Assembly: GCA_023432225.1 (NCBI GenBank)
Contig: JAEYUW010000045.1
Location: forward strand, 372,001-436,000
DNA length: 64,000 bases
Source: Verrucomicrobiota bacterium
Lineage (GTDB): Bacteria; Verrucomicrobiota; Verrucomicrobiia; Opitutales; Opitutaceae
Reading direction: 5' to 3'
Shown piece by piece: positions 7,657 to 16,840 of this stretch (positions are counted from its first letter, which is position 1; each line of letters starts with the position of its first letter). Under the pieces are notes generated by a model that saw only the letters and a list, made by a program, of their open reading frames with translations, was not told the origin of the DNA and ran no database searches. The translations under genes were made by a program, and so were the position numbers.

Positions 7657-7992
7657 ATGCCCAAAGACGAGAAACAGGAATTGCTGCAAGGGACGCTCGA
7701 CATGCTGATCCTGAAATCACTGCAGCTCGAACCGATGCACGGCTTCGGCATTTCGCTGCGCATCGCGCAAATGTCGAAGGAGGTCCTGCTCGTGGAGCAA
7801 GGCTCGCTTTATCCGGCGCTCTACCGGCTGGAGGATCAGGGCTGGATCAAGTCGGAGTGGGGCGTCTCGGAGAACAACCGCAAAGCGAAGTTTTATTCGC
7901 TGACCGCCTCGGGACGGAAGCAGCTCGCGGAAGAGACGGAGGCTTGGGAGCGCGTTTCGGCGGCGATCAATCTCGTGCTGAAGGCGACCTAG
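7657..7992 (+). CDS. PadR family transcriptional regulator
   Basis: A compact 111-residue protein with the PadR winged-helix pattern: LLQGTLDMLILKSLQ, a glycine turn at MHGFGISLRI, the recognition region VEQGSLYPALYRLEDQGW, then the wing (IKSEWGVSENNRKAKFYSLT) and a short C-terminal dimerisation helix ending EAWERVSAAINLVL. This short PadR class is typically encoded directly upstream of ADOP-type permeases in Acidobacteria and Verrucomicrobia. The stop codon is 3 bases before the first permease, indicating one transcript. An inverted repeat covering its ribosome binding site suggests autorepression. The inducing signal is unknown. Confidence 0.92.
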   Translation: MPKDEKQELLQGTLDMLILKSLQLEPMHGFGISLRIAQMSKEVLLVEQGSLYPALYRLEDQGWIKSEWGVSENNRKAKFYSLTASGRKQLAEETEAWERVSAAINLVLKAT

Positions 7993-7995
7993 TCG

Positions 7996-10647
7996 ATGAA
8001 CGCGCTCCGTCGCCTGCTCGGGGTTTTTCGTCGTCGCCGTCTCGAGGCCGAGATGAAGGCGGAAATGGAGCACCACCTCTCGATACAGACGGAGCGCCAT
8101 CGTGCCGGCGGCATGAGCGACGAGGAGGCGCGCCACGCGGCACTGCGGCAGTTCGGCAATGTCGCGAGCGTGCAGGAGCGGGCACGCGATGTGCGCCTGG
8201 GCACGTTGGCTCGCGAACTAATGCAGGCGGGAGCGGATCTGCACACGGCGATCCGCCACTGGGCGAAGCACCCGTGGTTCGCCGCGGCAGTCGTAGCGAC
8301 GCTGTCCCTCGGGCTGGGCATCAACACCATGGTGTTTTCATTGGTGAATTCGGTGCTGATCCGTCCTGTGCCGGTGCCGGGTGGTGAACGTCTCGTGACG
8401 ATGGTCGGTCATCGTGTGACGGATCACGATGGGCGTTTCGGGGTGTCCTACCCGGACTTCATCGCCTATCGGGATGACTTGCGCAGCTTCGCGCACCTCG
8501 AGGCGGCGAGCGGAAACGATTTTGTGCTCGGCGAGGATGACATCCCGCCGGAGCGCGTGCGTGGAATGCGGGTGACGGCCGGCTTGTTCGACATGCTGCA
8601 AATGCCAGCGGTGCTCGGGCGTGGCTTCCGACCGGAAGATGGACGCGCCAACGCGGCGCCGGTTGCATTGATTGGTCACGCGCTTTGGCAACGGCGGTAT
8701 GGTGGCTCGCCGGACGTGCTGGGGCGGGTTGTGCGCGTGGACGGTTCGGCAGCGACTATCGTCGGCGTGATGCCACCAGAGTTTGCGTTTCCGAAAAAGG
8801 AGGAGCTCTGGGTGCCGTTGGTGCCGGATGCGATACTATCGCGGCGGGAGCACAGGCCGTTGCGGCTTTTCGGTATGCTGCAGCCGGGCAAACCGATCGG
8901 CGAAGCACAGGAGGAGGTCGCCGCGATAGCCAGTCGCTTGGCCGCAGAGTTTCCAGAGTCGAATCGCGATCTGAGTCCGCTGGTGCTCACGTTTCACGAG
9001 GCCTACAGCGGCGGTCCGGTGCGAACGGTGTTTCTGTTGCTGCTCGGCGCGGGCGGGTGCGTGCTGCTGATCGCCTGCGCGAATGTGGCGAACATGCTGC
9101 TCATACGCACGCTCGCGCGACGGCGGGAGCTGTCGATCCGCGCTGCGCTCGGCGCGAGTCGCTGGCAGATCGTGCGGCAGGTGTTGGTGGAGAGTCTGCT
9201 CTTGAGTGCGCTCGGAGCCGCGGCCGGATTGGGTTTGGCGCAACTAGGTGTCGAGGCGTTCGCGGAGTTGGCGCGAGGCAGCCCGGTGCCGTATTGGGTG
9301 TCATTTCGAGTCGATGGAGTTGTCTTTGCCTACTGCGCCGCGCTGGCGGTCGTGAGCGGCGTGGCGTTGGGACTCGTCCCGGCGCTGCGCGCGTCGCGCA
9401 ACGACATCGAGCCTTCGCTGCGCGACGGCTCGCCGGCTCTGAGTCCGGGGCGCGGCTGGTTGACGGATGTCTTCGTCGTGCTGCAGTTCTCCCTGGCGGT
9501 GGTGCTGCTGGCCGCGGCGGGCATGATGTTGCGGAGCTTTTTCGCGACTGCGGCGATGAACGACTTTATTCCGGTCGAGCGATTGCTGGTGGCGCGAGTC
9601 GATCTGCCCTCCGGCGCCGGTGAACGCTATGCGACGGCGGAAGCGCGGCGGAAATTCTTTGCCGACTTGGTCGAGCAACTCGGGGCGTTGCCGGGCGTCA
9701 GCCGCTTGGCGGCAACTTCGAACCTGCCCGGCACCGGCAGCGGTGCGCCGGCGGTGGAAATTGCGGGGCGCCCGGTCGTGGAGCGGACGGAGGCTCCTCG
9801 CGCTTATGCGGTGACCACGACGCCCGGTTATCTATCGGCCCTGAATCTCCCGTTGCAGGCCGGGCGCGATTTCACGACGGCGGATGGCCGCTCTGGGGGC
9901 GAGGCCGTGGTGGTGACGCAGGCTTTTGCCGCGCAATTCTGGCCGGGCGAATCCGCGTTGGGCCGCCAGTTGCGGTTTATCGACGGGGAGAAGCCCGGAC
10001 CGTGGATGCGCGTGGTCGGGGTGTGTGCCGATCTCGTGCAAAATCCCACGGAGCTCGGCGCGCCGGGCCTCGTCTTCGTGCCGCATCGGCAGGACCCGCA
10101 GGGCGGAATGCTGGTCGTGATGCGCACGGCGGCTGATCCGTCGACGCTGGCTGCGCCGCTGCGCGCCGTGGTGCAACGCCTCGATCCGAACCTGCCACTC
10201 TCGAACGTGGACGGGTTGCCCGCGGTCTATGCGCGCGAGTTCTGGCATCTGCGGGCGTTCGGTCTGCTCTTTTTCACCTTCGCTCTCGCCGCGCTGGTGA
10301 TGGCGTCCGTGGGCATCTACGCGGTGATCGCGCACAACACCGTGCGTCGAACACAGGAAATCGGAGTGCGCATCGCGCTCGGGGCCGGAGCCGGACGGAT
10401 TGCCGCGCTGGTGTTGGGTCGCGGGCTCAAGCAATTGGGACTCGGCGTGCTGATCGGCCTTGGCGGAGCGCTGGCAGTCACGCGACTCATGGCGAGCGCC
10501 GACATCCTGTTCCGAGTCTCAGCGAACGATCCGGTCGTGTTCGCGTCGATTGTCGGGGTGCTGGCGCTGTTGGGATTGACGGCGTGCTGGTTGCCGGCGC
10601 GTCGCGCCATGCGGGTCGATCCGGTGGTGGCGTTGCGAAGCGAGTAA
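7996..10647 (+). CDS. ADOP-type duplicated ABC permease (MacB/FtsX fold), copy 1
   Basis: An 883-residue permease. The N-terminal cytoplasmic segment (LEAEMKAEMEHHLSIQTERH, then GGMSDEEARHAALRQFGN) is characteristic of the acidobacterial duplicated orphan permease family. A membrane helix near residues 95-120 leads to a MacB-like periplasmic domain (RVTAGLFDMLQMPAVLGRGF), then an FtsX membrane block (LLLGAGGCVLLIACANVANM, ARRRELSIRAALGASRWQIV). A second periplasmic domain and a second FtsX block (TVRRTQEIGVRIALGAGAGR) follow. There is no ATPase domain and no adjacent ATPase gene, hence 'orphan'. It lies 3 bases after padR, with the second copy 22 bases downstream. The substrate is unknown. 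Confidence 0.9.
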   Translation: MNALRRLLGVFRRRRLEAEMKAEMEHHLSIQTERHRAGGMSDEEARHAALRQFGNVASVQERARDVRLGTLARELMQAGADLHTAIRHWAKHPWFAAAVVATLSLGLGINTMVFSLVNSVLIRPVPVPGGERLVTMVGHRVTDHDGRFGVSYPDFIAYRDDLRSFAHLEAASGNDFVLGEDDIPPERVRGMRVTAGLFDMLQMPAVLGRGFRPEDGRANAAPVALIGHALWQRRYGGSPDVLGRVVRVDGSAATIVGVMPPEFAFPKKEELWVPLVPDAILSRREHRPLRLFGMLQPGKPIGEAQEEVAAIASRLAAEFPESNRDLSPLVLTFHEAYSGGPVRTVFLLLLGAGGCVLLIACANVANMLLIRTLARRRELSIRAALGASRWQIVRQVLVESLLLSALGAAAGLGLAQLGVEAFAELARGSPVPYWVSFRVDGVVFAYCAALAVVSGVALGLVPALRASRNDIEPSLRDGSPALSPGRGWLTDVFVVLQFSLAVVLLAAAGMMLRSFFATAAMNDFIPVERLLVARVDLPSGAGERYATAEARRKFFADLVEQLGALPGVSRLAATSNLPGTGSGAPAVEIAGRPVVERTEAPRAYAVTTTPGYLSALNLPLQAGRDFTTADGRSGGEAVVVTQAFAAQFWPGESALGRQLRFIDGEKPGPWMRVVGVCADLVQNPTELGAPGLVFVPHRQDPQGGMLVVMRTAADPSTLAAPLRAVVQRLDPNLPLSNVDGLPAVYAREFWHLRAFGLLFFTFALAALVMASVGIYAVIAHNTVRRTQEIGVRIALGAGAGRIAALVLGRGLKQLGLGVLIGLGGALAVTRLMASADILFRVSANDPVVFASIVGVLALLGLTACWLPARRAMRVDPVVALRSE

Positions 10648-10669
10648 CAAGGAACGAACGGAAACGAAC

Positions 10670-13345
10670 ATGAAGATCGTGCGGCAAATTGCAGGACTGT
10701 TTCGCCGGAAGAAAGCCGAGGAGGAAATGGCGGAGGAGATGCGGGCGCATCTGGAGATGCAAGCCGAGCGGCATCGCGCGGCCGGCATGGGCGCGGACGA
10801 AGCGCGCTACGCGGCGTTGCGGCAATTCGGCAACGTGGGGAGTGTGCAGGAGCGGGCGCGCGAGGCGCGCGGGTGGCGCTGGGCCGACGAGTTGCGGCAG
10901 GATGTGCGCTCGGCGTTGCGCCAGATCGCCAAGTCGCCCGGATTCGCTGTCGTGGTGGTGCTGACGCTGGCGTTCGGCATCGCGGTCAATCACGTCCTCT
11001 TCGGGATGGTGAATTTGTTTTTCCTGCGTCCGTCGCCGCTGCCGGCGGCGGAGCGTCTGGTGGTGCTGCTGCATCGCACCGACATGATGAAAATGCCGAT
11101 CGCGATGTCGTATCCCGATTATCGCGATTACCGCGAGCGACTGCGCAGCGTCGACGCGCTCGTGGCCGCGATGCCGACGGCCGCGAATTTCAGTGCTGAT
11201 CAAGGCGCGCCGCAACGCACCTGGATCGAGATTGTTTCGCCCAATAGCTTCACGGCGCTCGATGTGACGACGACAGTGGGGCGCACGCTGGTGCCGTCGG
11301 ATGGCGAGACGCGAGGCGGCGCACCCGTGGTGGTGCTGGCTCATGATTTTTGGCAGACGCGCTTCGGCGGCGATCCGTCGATTGTCGGTCGAACGGTGCG
11401 TTTGAATGGTCAGCCGTTCACGGTGGTAGGTGTCGCGCAGCCGCGGTTTCACGGTTTTCACTCGATGCTCGGGATGAGCGCTTGGGTGCCGGCGGGCGCG
11501 ATCGATCGTTTTCGCGCCAATATCGCCGGACTCACGGAGTGGCGCGGGGCGCCGGCGTGGCGCGTGACCGGGCGATTGAAGGAGGGCGCGCGACTGGATG
11601 AATTGCAGGCCGAGGCGGCGGTCGTGCTCGACCAGCTTGTTCGCGAGTATCCCGCGGAACATCGCAGCCATCGTTCGTTGGTGATGCTCGAAAGTCGGGC
11701 GCGTCCGGACCCGAGCGTCGCGGAGCTGTTACCCGTGTTCATCGCGCTGTTCGTGGGACTGGTCATGCTCGTGCTGTTCACGGCATGCGCGAACGTCGCG
11801 AATCTCATGATCGCTCGCGCGGCCACGCGGCAGCGGGAGCTGACGATGCGCGCCGCACTCGGGGCGAGTCGCGCGCGATTGGTTCGGCAGTTACTCGTCG
11901 AGAGCGTGGTGCTGGCGGCCATTGCCGGCGTGGCGGGCTGGCTGCTGGCGAGCGCGATGGGCGTGACGTTGCAGCAGTTCACCCCGCAAGGAGACATTCC
12001 CATAGCGGTCGACACGCGGCCCGGTTGGGAGAGCTACGTGTTTGTGGCGGGCATCTCGCTCGCGGCGGGGCTGGCGAGCGGGCTGTTGCCGGCCTTGCGC
12101 GCCTCGCGCATCGATTTGTCCGCGCAACTGAAGAGCGGGCCGGAAGGATCGCTCGGCGGTGCGCGTCATCGCCTGCGCAATATGCTCGTCGTGGGTCAGG
12201 TGACGATGTCGCTCATCGTGCTCGTGTGCGGTGGATTGTTCATGCAGAGCCTGAGTCGCGTGCAGTCCGTAGAGCTTGGTTTCCGTCCGGAGCGGTTGCT
12301 GATGGTGTCTTACGATCTCTCGTCGCAAGGCTACTCGGATGAACGAGCCCACTTGTTCAATCGGGACGTGCTGGCGCGCCTGCGTGCGCTGCCCGGCATC
12401 GAGGCGGTAGGACTCACGACGCACATGCCGTTCGACAACCAAATCAACGGACGGGACACCTATCCCGAAAATCCGCCGCCACAGCTGAAGGACGGTGTCG
12501 TGCCGGCGAAAATCTCGATGGTGGCCCCGGGATTCACGGAGGCGGTGGGTATTCGCTTGCGGCACGGTCGCACGATCGCGGAGTCAGATCAGTCCAACAC
12601 GCCGCGCGTCGCCGTGGTGAATGTCGCGATGGCGGACGCGTGCTGGCCGGACCAGGACGCATTGGGCAAGCGCTTCCGCCCGTGGAAAGACGGACCGTGG
12701 ATCGAGGTCGTCGGTGTGGCGGAGACGTCGAAATACATGTCGCTGGCCGAATCGCCCTCGCCGGCGTTTTTTGTTCCGCTGACACAGGAGCCGATTGCGC
12801 CCGTGACGCTGGTGCTGCGCACGGCCGGCGAGCCAGCGACGCAAACCAAGAGCGTGCGGGCGGAATTGGCGGCGCTCGATCCGCAGCTGGCGGTCTACGA
12901 TGTGCGCACGATGGAGGATCTGATGAACAACAGCGTCTTCGCGTTGCTGCCGTTGCGAATGGGCATGACGGCGGCGGCAGCGCAGGGCGTGATCACGTTG
13001 CTCTTGTCGGTCATGGGGCTCTACGCGGTGGTCGCGTTTGGCGTGGCGCAGCGGACGCGTGAGATCGGGATTCGCATGGCGCTCGGGGCGGACGCGTCGC
13101 GCGTCGTCGCGCTGTTGGTGCGCGAGGGATTGCGGCTCACCGCCGCGGGTGTCGTCGTCGGATTGCTCATCGGCGCGCTGCTGGGATTCGGACTTTCCAA
13201 GGTGCTCTTCGGACTCGCGCCGGTGGAACCGATGGTTTTCGGGGGCGTGATTGCGCTCCTGTTGGGGACGACCGCGCTGGCGTGCTGGGCCCCGGCCCGG
13301 CGCGCCGCGCGCGTCGATCCGTCGATCACGTTACGGAGCGAGTAG
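10670..13345 (+). CDS. ADOP-type duplicated ABC permease (MacB/FtsX fold), copy 2
   Basis: An 891-residue paralogue of the preceding gene with the same plan: ADOP N-terminal segment (KKAEEEMAEEMRAHLEMQAE, then MGADEARYAALRQFGN), first membrane helix around residues 95-120, MacB-like periplasmic domain with DFWQTRFGGDPSIVGRTV, FtsX block ACANVANLMIARAATRQREL, second periplasmic domain and terminal block VAQRTREIGIRMALGADASR. The C-terminal pentapeptide TLRSE parallels ALRSE of copy 1. The ATG at 10670 follows copy 1 by 22 bases, so padR and both permeases probably form one operon. The two copies differ most in their periplasmic domains, which may mean different partners or ligands. No ATPase gene is nearby. 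Confidence 0.9.
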   Translation: MKIVRQIAGLFRRKKAEEEMAEEMRAHLEMQAERHRAAGMGADEARYAALRQFGNVGSVQERAREARGWRWADELRQDVRSALRQIAKSPGFAVVVVLTLAFGIAVNHVLFGMVNLFFLRPSPLPAAERLVVLLHRTDMMKMPIAMSYPDYRDYRERLRSVDALVAAMPTAANFSADQGAPQRTWIEIVSPNSFTALDVTTTVGRTLVPSDGETRGGAPVVVLAHDFWQTRFGGDPSIVGRTVRLNGQPFTVVGVAQPRFHGFHSMLGMSAWVPAGAIDRFRANIAGLTEWRGAPAWRVTGRLKEGARLDELQAEAAVVLDQLVREYPAEHRSHRSLVMLESRARPDPSVAELLPVFIALFVGLVMLVLFTACANVANLMIARAATRQRELTMRAALGASRARLVRQLLVESVVLAAIAGVAGWLLASAMGVTLQQFTPQGDIPIAVDTRPGWESYVFVAGISLAAGLASGLLPALRASRIDLSAQLKSGPEGSLGGARHRLRNMLVVGQVTMSLIVLVCGGLFMQSLSRVQSVELGFRPERLLMVSYDLSSQGYSDERAHLFNRDVLARLRALPGIEAVGLTTHMPFDNQINGRDTYPENPPPQLKDGVVPAKISMVAPGFTEAVGIRLRHGRTIAESDQSNTPRVAVVNVAMADACWPDQDALGKRFRPWKDGPWIEVVGVAETSKYMSLAESPSPAFFVPLTQEPIAPVTLVLRTAGEPATQTKSVRAELAALDPQLAVYDVRTMEDLMNNSVFALLPLRMGMTAAAAQGVITLLLSVMGLYAVVAFGVAQRTREIGIRMALGADASRVVALLVREGLRLTAAGVVVGLLIGALLGFGLSKVLFGLAPVEPMVFGGVIALLLGTTALACWAPARRAARVDPSITLRSE

Positions 13346-13413
13346 AATGCGAGTGGCTGCCGCGCTTTCGCCCACGGCGCTCAAGCGCGGCTACTGAGCG
13401 GAGGCGCGCACGC

Positions 13414-15768
13414 TCACTTGGTCACCGGAAACGGCGGGCGGGTGGCGGCGTGCAGCGCACCGCGCTTCGAGCGGAACAGCCAGAAGGCGAGTGCGGGCAT
13501 CAGCAGCATCGCGCCGAGCATGTTCACGAGGAACATGAACGCGAGCAGCACGCCCATGTCGGCCTGGAACTTCAGCGCCGAGATCGCCCAGGTGCCGACG
13601 CCGATCGAAAGGGCGAGGCCGGTGAAGACCACCGAGGTGCCCATCGTCGCGTAGGCGAAGCAAATCGCATCTTCGAGCGAGTCGCCCTTTTCCTTCATCC
13701 GCTCCATCATCGCCGAGCAAAGATAGATGCCGTAGTCGACGCCGATGCCGACGCCGAGCGCCACGACGGGAAGGGTCGAGGTTTTCAAACCGATCTCGAG
13801 AAAAACCATCAGCGCATAGGCGAGGTCCGAGACGATCACGAGCGGCACCACGACGCACAGCGTGGCTTTCCACGACCGGAAGGAAATCAGGCACAGCACG
13901 ATGATCGCAGCGTAGAGCCACATCACCATCGGGAACTGGGCGGCCACCACGACCTCGTTGGTCGCGGCCATGACGCCGACGTTGCCGGTGGCGAGTTGGA
14001 ACTTCACGCGATCGCTTTGGTGAATGTCGCGAAAATCCTTCACCGCCGCGATCACTCGCTGGATCGTCTCGGCCTTGTGATCCTTGAGGTAGATCATCAC
14101 GGGGATGACGCTGCCTTCATTGTTGAGGAGGCCGGTGGACGTCTCGACGGGCGACACGGCTTGAGCCAGGGCGTCCTTGTTACGGGGAATGACACGCCAC
14201 TTGAGGGAGCCTTCGTTCCAGCCCGCGTTGATGGTGCGGGCGAGATCGGTGATCGCCATCGTGGATTGCACGCCATCGACGTTGCGCATGTGCCAGGCGA
14301 AGTGGTCGACCAGCGACATGACGTCGTGCTCGATCACGCCGTTGGGCACGGTCTCGACGATGATGGTGATCACGTCGACACCGATGCTGAACTTGCGGGT
14401 GATCGCGGCGGTGTCCTGATTGTAGCGTGAGCTCTGGCGCAACTCCGGCACGCCGGCATGAATGTCGCCGATGTGGATGTGCTTGGCCTGGTAGAGACCG
14501 AAGGCCCACAGCGCGGCGCCGATGGCCACAATCGCGAGCGACGACTTCGGACTGCAGGTGAAGTTGACGAGCTTGCGCCAGACCGGCTGGAGGGCGAAGC
14601 GGCGGAAGTTCACGCGCCGGCGGAATGTCGGCGGCATCTTCGTGTAGGACATCATCACCGGCAGCATGAAGCGGTCGGTGAGGATAATCAGCGTGACGCC
14701 GATCGAGGCGGTGATGGCGAGTTCCTGAATGATCGGGACCTTGACGAGCCAGATGGTCAGGAAGCCGACGGTGTCGGCGAGGATCGCGACGGTGCCGGGG
14801 ATGAAGAGATTGGCGAACGACGCGCGCGCGGCATGCATCTCGGATCCGCCGACGTTGTATTCGTAGCGGAACGACCGGAGCATCTGCGTCGCATGGCTGA
14901 GCGCGATGGCGAACACGAGGAACGGCACGAGGATCGAGAGCGGATCGATGCCGAAGCCGAGCAGGTTGAGGATACCGAGTTGCCAGATGACGGCGCAGAA
15001 CGACGTGATCAGCGGCAGGATGGTCAGGATCAGCGACTGCGAGAAATAGTAGAGCAGGAACGCGGTGAGAACGAGCGCGATGCCGAAGAACACGAGCACG
15101 CCGCGCGCGCCATCGGTGATGTCGCCGATAACTTTGGCGAAGCCGATGATGTGCACGCCAACCGTCTCCGAATCGAATTTCTGGCGGATCTTGTGTTCGA
15201 GCGCATCGGCGACTTCGGCGTAAACCAGTCGTTTGCCGGTCTGCGGATCCACTTCAAGGAGTTGGACGATGATGGCGGCGCCCGTGAAATCATTCGATAC
15301 GAGCATGCCGACACGCCCGGACTTGATGATGTTCTGGCGCACGCGTTCGAGCCCGGCGGCCGTGGGCACGAAGTCGGCGGGGATGACGTTGCCGCCGGTC
15401 AGGCCTTCCTCGACCACTTCGATGTAGCGGACGTTGGGAGTGAAGATCGACGTGACCTGTGCACGGTCCACGCCCGGAAGGTAGTAGGCTTCGTTGGTCG
15501 CGGCCTTGAGCGTCTGGAAGAACTCCGGGGTGAAGATGTCACCCTTCTTCGCGATCAGCGCGATCACGACGCGGTTCGCACCGCCGAACTGCTCCTGGTA
15601 TTTCTTGAAGTTCTGGATGTATTCGTGGTCGCTCGGCAGCTGTTTGTTGAAGCTGGCGTCGACGTGGGTCTGGGCGGCGAACCACCCGAGGACGAGCGTA
15701 GCGGCGACAAAAACTGCCACCGTCGCGTGGCGGTAGCGGAAAATGATTTCCTCAATGCGAGCGAGCAT
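13414..15768 (-). CDS. MMPL/RND superfamily exporter
   Basis: A 784-residue protein with the RND duplicated plan: one N-terminal helix (residues about 15-32), a periplasmic domain, a block of five or six helices (residues about 220-375), another helix near 410-430, a second periplasmic domain, and a second helix block at the C-terminus (about 620-775). Characteristic pieces are NLLGFGIDPLSILVPFLVFA and VVALGVGIGVDYGIYLCSAM, where the acidic residue sits within the proton-relay helix region. Members of this branch export lipids or other hydrophobic molecules. It is the last gene of a four-gene minus-strand unit (DUF1302, DUF1329, YCF48-like, RND), starting 2 bases after the YCF48-like stop, so translation is probably coupled. 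The substrate is unknown. Confidence 0.88.
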   Translation of the reverse strand: MLARIEEIIFRYRHATVAVFVAATLVLGWFAAQTHVDASFNKQLPSDHEYIQNFKKYQEQFGGANRVVIALIAKKGDIFTPEFFQTLKAATNEAYYLPGVDRAQVTSIFTPNVRYIEVVEEGLTGGNVIPADFVPTAAGLERVRQNIIKSGRVGMLVSNDFTGAAIIVQLLEVDPQTGKRLVYAEVADALEHKIRQKFDSETVGVHIIGFAKVIGDITDGARGVLVFFGIALVLTAFLLYYFSQSLILTILPLITSFCAVIWQLGILNLLGFGIDPLSILVPFLVFAIALSHATQMLRSFRYEYNVGGSEMHAARASFANLFIPGTVAILADTVGFLTIWLVKVPIIQELAITASIGVTLIILTDRFMLPVMMSYTKMPPTFRRRVNFRRFALQPVWRKLVNFTCSPKSSLAIVAIGAALWAFGLYQAKHIHIGDIHAGVPELRQSSRYNQDTAAITRKFSIGVDVITIIVETVPNGVIEHDVMSLVDHFAWHMRNVDGVQSTMAITDLARTINAGWNEGSLKWRVIPRNKDALAQAVSPVETSTGLLNNEGSVIPVMIYLKDHKAETIQRVIAAVKDFRDIHQSDRVKFQLATGNVGVMAATNEVVVAAQFPMVMWLYAAIIVLCLISFRSWKATLCVVVPLVIVSDLAYALMVFLEIGLKTSTLPVVALGVGIGVDYGIYLCSAMMERMKEKGDSLEDAICFAYATMGTSVVFTGLALSIGVGTWAISALKFQADMGVLLAFMFLVNMLGAMLLMPALAFWLFRSKRGALHAATRPPFPVTK

Positions 15769-15770
15769 GG

Positions 15771-16757
15771 TCAGGGGATTTCGATGCGGACTGCGCCGGC
15801 CTCGCCCACGGTAATGAGCGCTCCGTCGGACGCGACGGCGAGATCGGCGATGCTGGTGCCGAAATCATCGGGTTTCCAGTGATGGAACGAGCGACAGGCA
15901 TCGCGACTGATGAAAAAATTACCACCTTGCCCGGCGAGCACGACCACGCCGTCGCGCAACCGCGTGCCGGACATGATCAGAACCTTGATGTCAGTATCAC
16001 GCGGCAGCCAGGAGGCGCCGTCATCGGTCGACACGAAAATGCGACCGCGCAGGCCGTAGGCGACGAGGAGACCGCCGCTGAGGGGACGGACGCCATAGAG
16101 CGAGCCCTCGTATTCGAGCGGAGAGCGCGTCCACGTGCGGGACAAGTCGTGCGAGATGAGCACCGTGCCCGCTTCTCCCGCGAGGTAGATGGTGGTGCCT
16201 TCGTGGGTGATCCGGTTGAAGTGAAGATCCTCGTCGGAAATTTTGCGCGCGTTCCACGTTTTTCCACCGTCAGTGGTTTCGAGGAACTTGCCGTAAGCGC
16301 CGATGAGGAATCCGTGGTTCGCGTCGAGAAAGAGGACGTCGAGATATACCGTGTCGAGGTCCTTGCCGTCATCCTGACGGGTCCAAGTGATGCCGCCATC
16401 GGCCGTGGCGATGATCACGCCGTCGTGGCCGGCGGCCCAGCCGTGCTGCGCATCGGCAAAGCTCACGCACGTCAGCATGGCGCGGGTGGGGGCGATGCTT
16501 TGCGACCACGACTTGCCGTCGTCACTTGAAACCAGAACGTGCCCGCGGTCGCCGACGGCGATGTAGTTCGGCCCCGCTTTCGCGATATCGAGCAGGAGCG
16601 ACTTGGCGGCGAGCGGTGCAGGCTCGGAGACATCAACCGCGGGAGCAGCGTGGACGGGTGGGAGCGCGAGGCAGGCTAGCAGCAGAAGCGTCGCAACGGG
16701 AAGTCGTGCGAACCGGCGGTCACAGACCGCCGCTACAGCAGCAGACAGCAAGGACAT
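15771..16757 (-). CDS. YCF48-like beta-propeller, exported
   Basis: A 328-residue protein with an N-terminal signal peptide whose hydrophobic core is VATLLLLACLALPPVHA. The mature part is a series of repeats of the type VLVSSDDGKSWSQS, IIATADGGITWTRQ, FLETTDGGKTWNAR, VLISHDLSRTWTRS and IFVSTDDGASWLPR. These are the Asp-box-like blades of YCF48/BNR propellers known from photosystem II assembly factors. In non-phototrophs this family occurs beside DUF1329, DUF1302 and RND genes, as here, so it is probably a periplasmic partner of that export system. The ATG at 16757 is the only workable start, although a REP-like palindrome lies within codons 7-15. The following RND gene starts 2 bases after the stop. 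Confidence 0.85.
   Translation of the reverse strand: MSLLSAAVAAVCDRRFARLPVATLLLLACLALPPVHAAPAVDVSEPAPLAAKSLLLDIAKAGPNYIAVGDRGHVLVSSDDGKSWSQSIAPTRAMLTCVSFADAQHGWAAGHDGVIIATADGGITWTRQDDGKDLDTVYLDVLFLDANHGFLIGAYGKFLETTDGGKTWNARKISDEDLHFNRITHEGTTIYLAGEAGTVLISHDLSRTWTRSPLEYEGSLYGVRPLSGGLLVAYGLRGRIFVSTDDGASWLPRDTDIKVLIMSGTRLRDGVVVLAGQGGNFFISRDACRSFHHWKPDDFGTSIADLAVASDGALITVGEAGAVRIEIP
16714..16738. repeat. REP-like palindrome (family B) within the YCF48-like gene
   Basis: The stem CGGCGGTC / GACCGCCG with an ACA-type centre is followed by GCTACAG on the plus strand, the same unit as the intergenic pair at 35317-35387. Here it falls inside the signal-peptide coding region and encodes AVAAVCDRR in frame. 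Confidence 0.7.
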
Positions 16758-16840
16758 GGGGGAGATGATTTGCCGTGGGGCGCGGCGGGCAAGCAAAAGG
16801 GCGGCCCACATCGTGGCCGCCCTTGCGCAATTCTTGGGGG

